Shown one piece after another: positions 14,845-17,134 of a stretch of DNA of 17,134 nt. The translations under genes were made by a program, and so were the position numbers. Location of the stretch: positions 1 to 17,134 of the forward strand of contig JBPBPY010000321.1 of NCBI GenBank assembly GCA_050954505.1. The letters run 5' to 3'. The DNA comes from JAQGMO01 sp050954505 (GTDB taxonomy: Bacteria; Pseudomonadota; Gammaproteobacteria; Burkholderiales; Burkholderiaceae_D). Numbering within the stretch: the first letter of the stretch is position 1; every line of letters begins with the position of its first letter. Below the pieces are notes generated by a model. It was not told where the DNA came from. It did not search any database and saw only the letters and a list, made by a program, of their open reading frames with translations.

Positions 14845-16857
14845 GTGGATACGAAAGCACTGAAGGAATTCGAAGCTTCGCTGCAGGCAAGGGACGGTGA
14901 AGCGTTTTACAGGCAGGGATTCGAAGGACTGATGCAACAAGGCTGGGGCTGGCAAGCACTGCAGCTCGACCCTGCCGGCCGGGCCATGCTGGCCAATCTG
15001 CTGATGCTGTGGATTGCGCGTGCCCCGGCAGAGGATGAGCAGGATGCCATGCGCCTGATGATGGTACGCAATGGTTTGCGCCGCCTGGCCGCGGCACTGG
15101 GGCAAAGCCTGTCCGGGCTGGTCGGCGATGCACTGGGTTTGCGCACTGGATTCGGCATGGCCGACCTGCCGGCGGCCATGCGCAAAAAACTCGCCTTCCT
15201 GGCCGACGCTGCTACCTGCATGCAGGTCGACATTGTCGCCTGGAGCGGGGCCGAGCCGGAGCTGGCGATGATCTTTGCCATGACGGCGCTCGATGACATG
15301 CCGGCCGATGACCTGCAGCTGGAGGCACTGAACCGGCTGGCCGAACTGATACCGTCATTGCCGCTGGCGGTGCTGCCGGCGCGCACGCTGACCTTGCTGT
15401 ATCGCGCCTGTTTTCGTCTCAGCTACATCACCGGTGCAAAGCGCTATGATGCCAAGGCCCACCTGGTGCGGCAGGCCAGCCGGGTGCTGGCTGATGCCGG
15501 CATCGCCAATGCCAGCGGCACCGGCACGGACATTGGCACTGCCGCTGCCCCCGCCACTGCCACTGCCACTGCCATTATCGCTGCGATTTCCACTGCCACT
15601 GCCACTGCCACTTCCGCAGCTACTGCTACTGCTATTGCCACTGCCACCTCCGCTGCCACCCTTGCTGCCACGAACCCGGCCATCGGCACCGCCACGAACA
15701 CCGACAGCAATTGCGCCGTTTTGCCTGGCATTCGTCCAGGCTCGCGCCGTGCATCCTTGCTGGTCATTGCAGAGGGCCTGGCACCTGGCCATGCAATGCT
15801 GCGGTTTTTTGCGCCCATGCTGCGCGAGATGCGGCGCGATTTCCAGGTCACGCTGATGACCGACCCGGCGCCGGCGGTGGCCTCGCTGCCGGCCTCGGCG
15901 CCGGCCTGGCCCGCGCCTGGCGATCTGGCCGACAGCGTGATCCATTTTGGCGCCAGCGCTGACCCGGTTGCGCACTGGGCTGAACAGATCCGGCAGCAGC
16001 AGCCGGACATCATTTTCTATCCCGCCATCGGCATGTCGTTTGCGACCTTCACCCTGTCGCTGCTGCGCCTGGCGCCACTGCAGGTGGCGTCGACCGGCCA
16101 TCCGGCCTCGAGCTGCAGCCCGGTCATCGATGCCACCCTGCTGTTTTCCGGCCTTGCCGCCACCCCGGGCCTGCCGCTGCCTCTGCGCTACGACGACCAT
16201 CGTCTGCTGTCGGCGCTAATGGCGGCCAATCCGTTGCCGTTGCCGTCGGCGAACCATCCAGCAGACGCGCCGGGCGCGCCATGCATCGGTGTCAATGCCG
16301 TCATCTCCAAATTGAATGCATCCTTTCTCGACACCGTGGCACAGGTGCTCGAGCAATTCGGCAAACCATGCCGTCTGCGTTTCCTGCCCAATGCCGGCCC
16401 ACTGGAACTGCAGGCATTGACGCAATTGCTGACGCGCCGTTTTCCTGCTGTGGAAGTGGTGGCGTCGCTGCCTCATGCTGGCTACCTGGCCGAACTGGCC
16501 GAATGCGACCTGATGCTGCAAAGCTTTCCGTTCGGTGGCGCCAATACCACCAACGATGCCTTGAGCCTGGGCATACCCGTGGTCGCCCTGCATGATGATC
16601 GCTGGCTGGCCGGCCAGACCGATGCCATTCTGCTGGCAGCGCGTGGCATGGGCCAGCTTTGCACCGGCAGCGTGCAACAGTATGTTGAGCTGGCAGTGCG
16701 ACTGCTGCGCGAGCCCGCGCAGCGTCAGGCATTGCGCCGGGAATTGCTCGCCGCCGCCCCTGCAGCGGGACAGGCGCACCAGGGCAAGCTTGACGCCAGC
16801 GCTGCCTTGCTGCGCCACTGGCAGCATCTCCAGGCGGGCGCAAGGCCACTGCAATGA
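14845..16857 (+). CDS. HMW1C-like cytoplasmic protein glycosyltransferase (GT41, OGT/SPINDLY-related)
   Basis: Likely transfers a hexose from a nucleotide sugar to a protein, in the HMW1C family onto Asn-X-Ser/Thr in the cytoplasm. Residues 1-221 are helical, matching the HMW1C N-terminal all-alpha domain. Residues 222-289 are an Ala/Thr low-complexity linker. Residues 295-670 form the GT-B catalytic part. Family-like motifs are QPDIIFYPAIGMS..T, LAPLQVASTGHPASS (His419), ISKLNASFL with Lys489 (aligns by eye with the nucleotide-phosphate-binding Lys of HMW1C/OGT), LPHAGYLAELAECDLMLQSF and PFGGANTTNDALSLGIPVV (Asp571). Without the linker the length is about 600, close to the roughly 620 of HMW1C proteins. 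The start is a GTG with AGGA 6 nt upstream; the frame is open back to a TAA at 14728 but has no other start. It lies 135 nt after TpsA with no terminator between, so co-transcription is likely. O-GlcNAc-type activity on another substrate such as flagellin is possible. Confidence 0.85.
   Translation: MDTKALKEFEASLQARDGEAFYRQGFEGLMQQGWGWQALQLDPAGRAMLANLLMLWIARAPAEDEQDAMRLMMVRNGLRRLAAALGQSLSGLVGDALGLRTGFGMADLPAAMRKKLAFLADAATCMQVDIVAWSGAEPELAMIFAMTALDDMPADDLQLEALNRLAELIPSLPLAVLPARTLTLLYRACFRLSYITGAKRYDAKAHLVRQASRVLADAGIANASGTGTDIGTAAAPATATATAIIAAISTATATATSAATATAIATATSAATLAATNPAIGTATNTDSNCAVLPGIRPGSRRASLLVIAEGLAPGHAMLRFFAPMLREMRRDFQVTLMTDPAPAVASLPASAPAWPAPGDLADSVIHFGASADPVAHWAEQIRQQQPDIIFYPAIGMSFATFTLSLLRLAPLQVASTGHPASSCSPVIDATLLFSGLAATPGLPLPLRYDDHRLLSALMAANPLPLPSANHPADAPGAPCIGVNAVISKLNASFLDTVAQVLEQFGKPCRLRFLPNAGPLELQALTQLLTRRFPAVEVVASLPHAGYLAELAECDLMLQSFPFGGANTTNDALSLGIPVVALHDDRWLAGQTDAILLAARGMGQLCTGSVQQYVELAVRLLREPAQRQALRRELLAAAPAAGQAHQGKLDASAALLRHWQHLQAGARPLQ
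15553..15612 (+). repeat. GCCACT hexanucleotide repeats coding an Ala-Thr linker
   Basis: Three exact GCCACT units (15553-15570) and three more (15595-15612) are separated and flanked by degenerate copies; the wider repeat-like tract spans about 15535-15670. Each unit codes Ala-Thr, so unit gain or loss changes the linker by two residues without a frameshift. The tract joins the helical domain to the GT-B domain of the glycosyltransferase. Confidence 0.8.
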
Positions 16858-17134
16858 CTGGCCACGGCAGCGGCACGGCCCTGATCGGTACCGGCGCCAT
16901 GGCACTCGAACTGCTGGAACTGTTCGGGGCGCAGGCGTTTGCGGCCTGCTTCACCGATGCAGCGTTCGCCGCTGCCGCCCGGGTGCACCTGCCCCTGTGC
17001 ACCGACATGGCCCAACTGCGTTGCCATGCCAGCCACTTCGTGCTGGCGCTGGCCGATCCCGAGGACCGTCGACGCCTGGCGCAGCGCTTGCTCGCCGCCG
17101 GCCTGTTGCCGGCGCCGCCGATGGTGCTGCCGAG
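16854..17134 (+). CDS. partial gene, NeuD/PglD-like sugar acetyltransferase N-terminus (truncated by window end)
   Basis: An open frame starts with an ATG that overlaps the stop of the glycosyltransferase gene as ATGA and stays open to the window edge (93 codons). The product begins with a beta-strand and glycine turn, ALIGTGAMALELLELFG (residues 9-25), followed by an ACFTDAAF segment (30-37) and FVLALADPEDRRRLAQRLL (62-80). This order matches the small nucleotide-sugar-binding domain at the start of NeuD/PglD-type acetyltransferases. The diagnostic left-handed hexapeptide repeat domain would lie beyond the window. It would acetylate a sugar nucleotide (PglD) or sialic-acid-like sugar (NeuD). 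Another Rossmann-like nucleotide-binding protein is possible. Tight coupling to the glycosyltransferase suggests a shared sugar pathway. Confidence 0.5.
   Translation, partial: MTGHGSGTALIGTGAMALELLELFGAQAFAACFTDAAFAAAARVHLPLCTDMAQLRCHASHFVLALADPEDRRRLAQRLLAAGLLPAPPMVLP

Noticed and set aside
14709..14900. 63-residue frame overlapping the tpsA stop as TGATG, a possible immunity-like small protein
   Set aside because: Arg/Ala/Gly-rich translation of GC-rich spacer, no ribosome binding site of its own, runs into the glycosyltransferase gene in another frame. The absence of a toxin domain in TpsA also removes the reason for an immunity gene.

Overview
The window looks like chromosome of a high-GC betaproteobacterium, most likely in Burkholderiales and plausibly Oxalobacteraceae (Janthinobacterium/Massilia/Duganella-like). 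I base this on the GC-rich third codon positions and on metK lying divergent to a tandem pair of lipid A acyltransferase genes, an arrangement I recall from Burkholderiales. No species assignment is possible by eye.

Layout. Positions 53-1216 (minus strand) hold metK (S-adenosylmethionine synthetase). Its leader of about 70 nt has two mutually exclusive folds, one of which covers the ribosome binding site. The divergent intergenic region (1217-1398) also holds a perfect GTAAAAT inverted repeat over a possible lpxL promoter. Positions 1399-3110 (plus) hold two overlapping LpxL/HtrB-family acyltransferase genes. Positions 3111-3534 are a structured 424-bp intergenic region with three hairpins, a degenerate 7-bp tandem repeat, a sigma70-like promoter candidate, and a terminator-like hairpin between that promoter and the next start codon.

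From 3535 to the end of the window is the main locus. It contains a TpsB/FhaC-type outer-membrane transporter (3535-5259); a 3143-residue TpsA/filamentous-haemagglutinin-type exoprotein (5278-14709); a cytoplasmic HMW1C-like (GT41, OGT/SPINDLY-related) glycosyltransferase (14845-16857); and the start of a gene resembling the N-terminal nucleotide-binding part of NeuD/PglD sugar acetyltransferases (16854 to the window end). All are on the plus strand with gaps of 18 and 135 nt and then an ATGA overlap, and no convincing terminator separates them.

The order transporter - adhesin - glycosyltransferase matches the known three-gene two-partner secretion systems HMW1ABC of Haemophilus influenzae and EtpBAC of enterotoxigenic E. 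coli. There, the C protein glycosylates the adhesin in the cytoplasm before Sec export and TpsB-mediated secretion. My model is a glycosylated surface adhesin system with an extra sugar-modifying enzyme. The exoprotein has no VENN motif or obvious C-terminal toxin and ends in an Ig/cadherin-like domain, so it looks like an adhesin and not a contact-dependent inhibition toxin. The glycosyltransferase and acetyltransferase could instead belong to a separate sugar or flagellin-glycosylation cluster that continues beyond the window.
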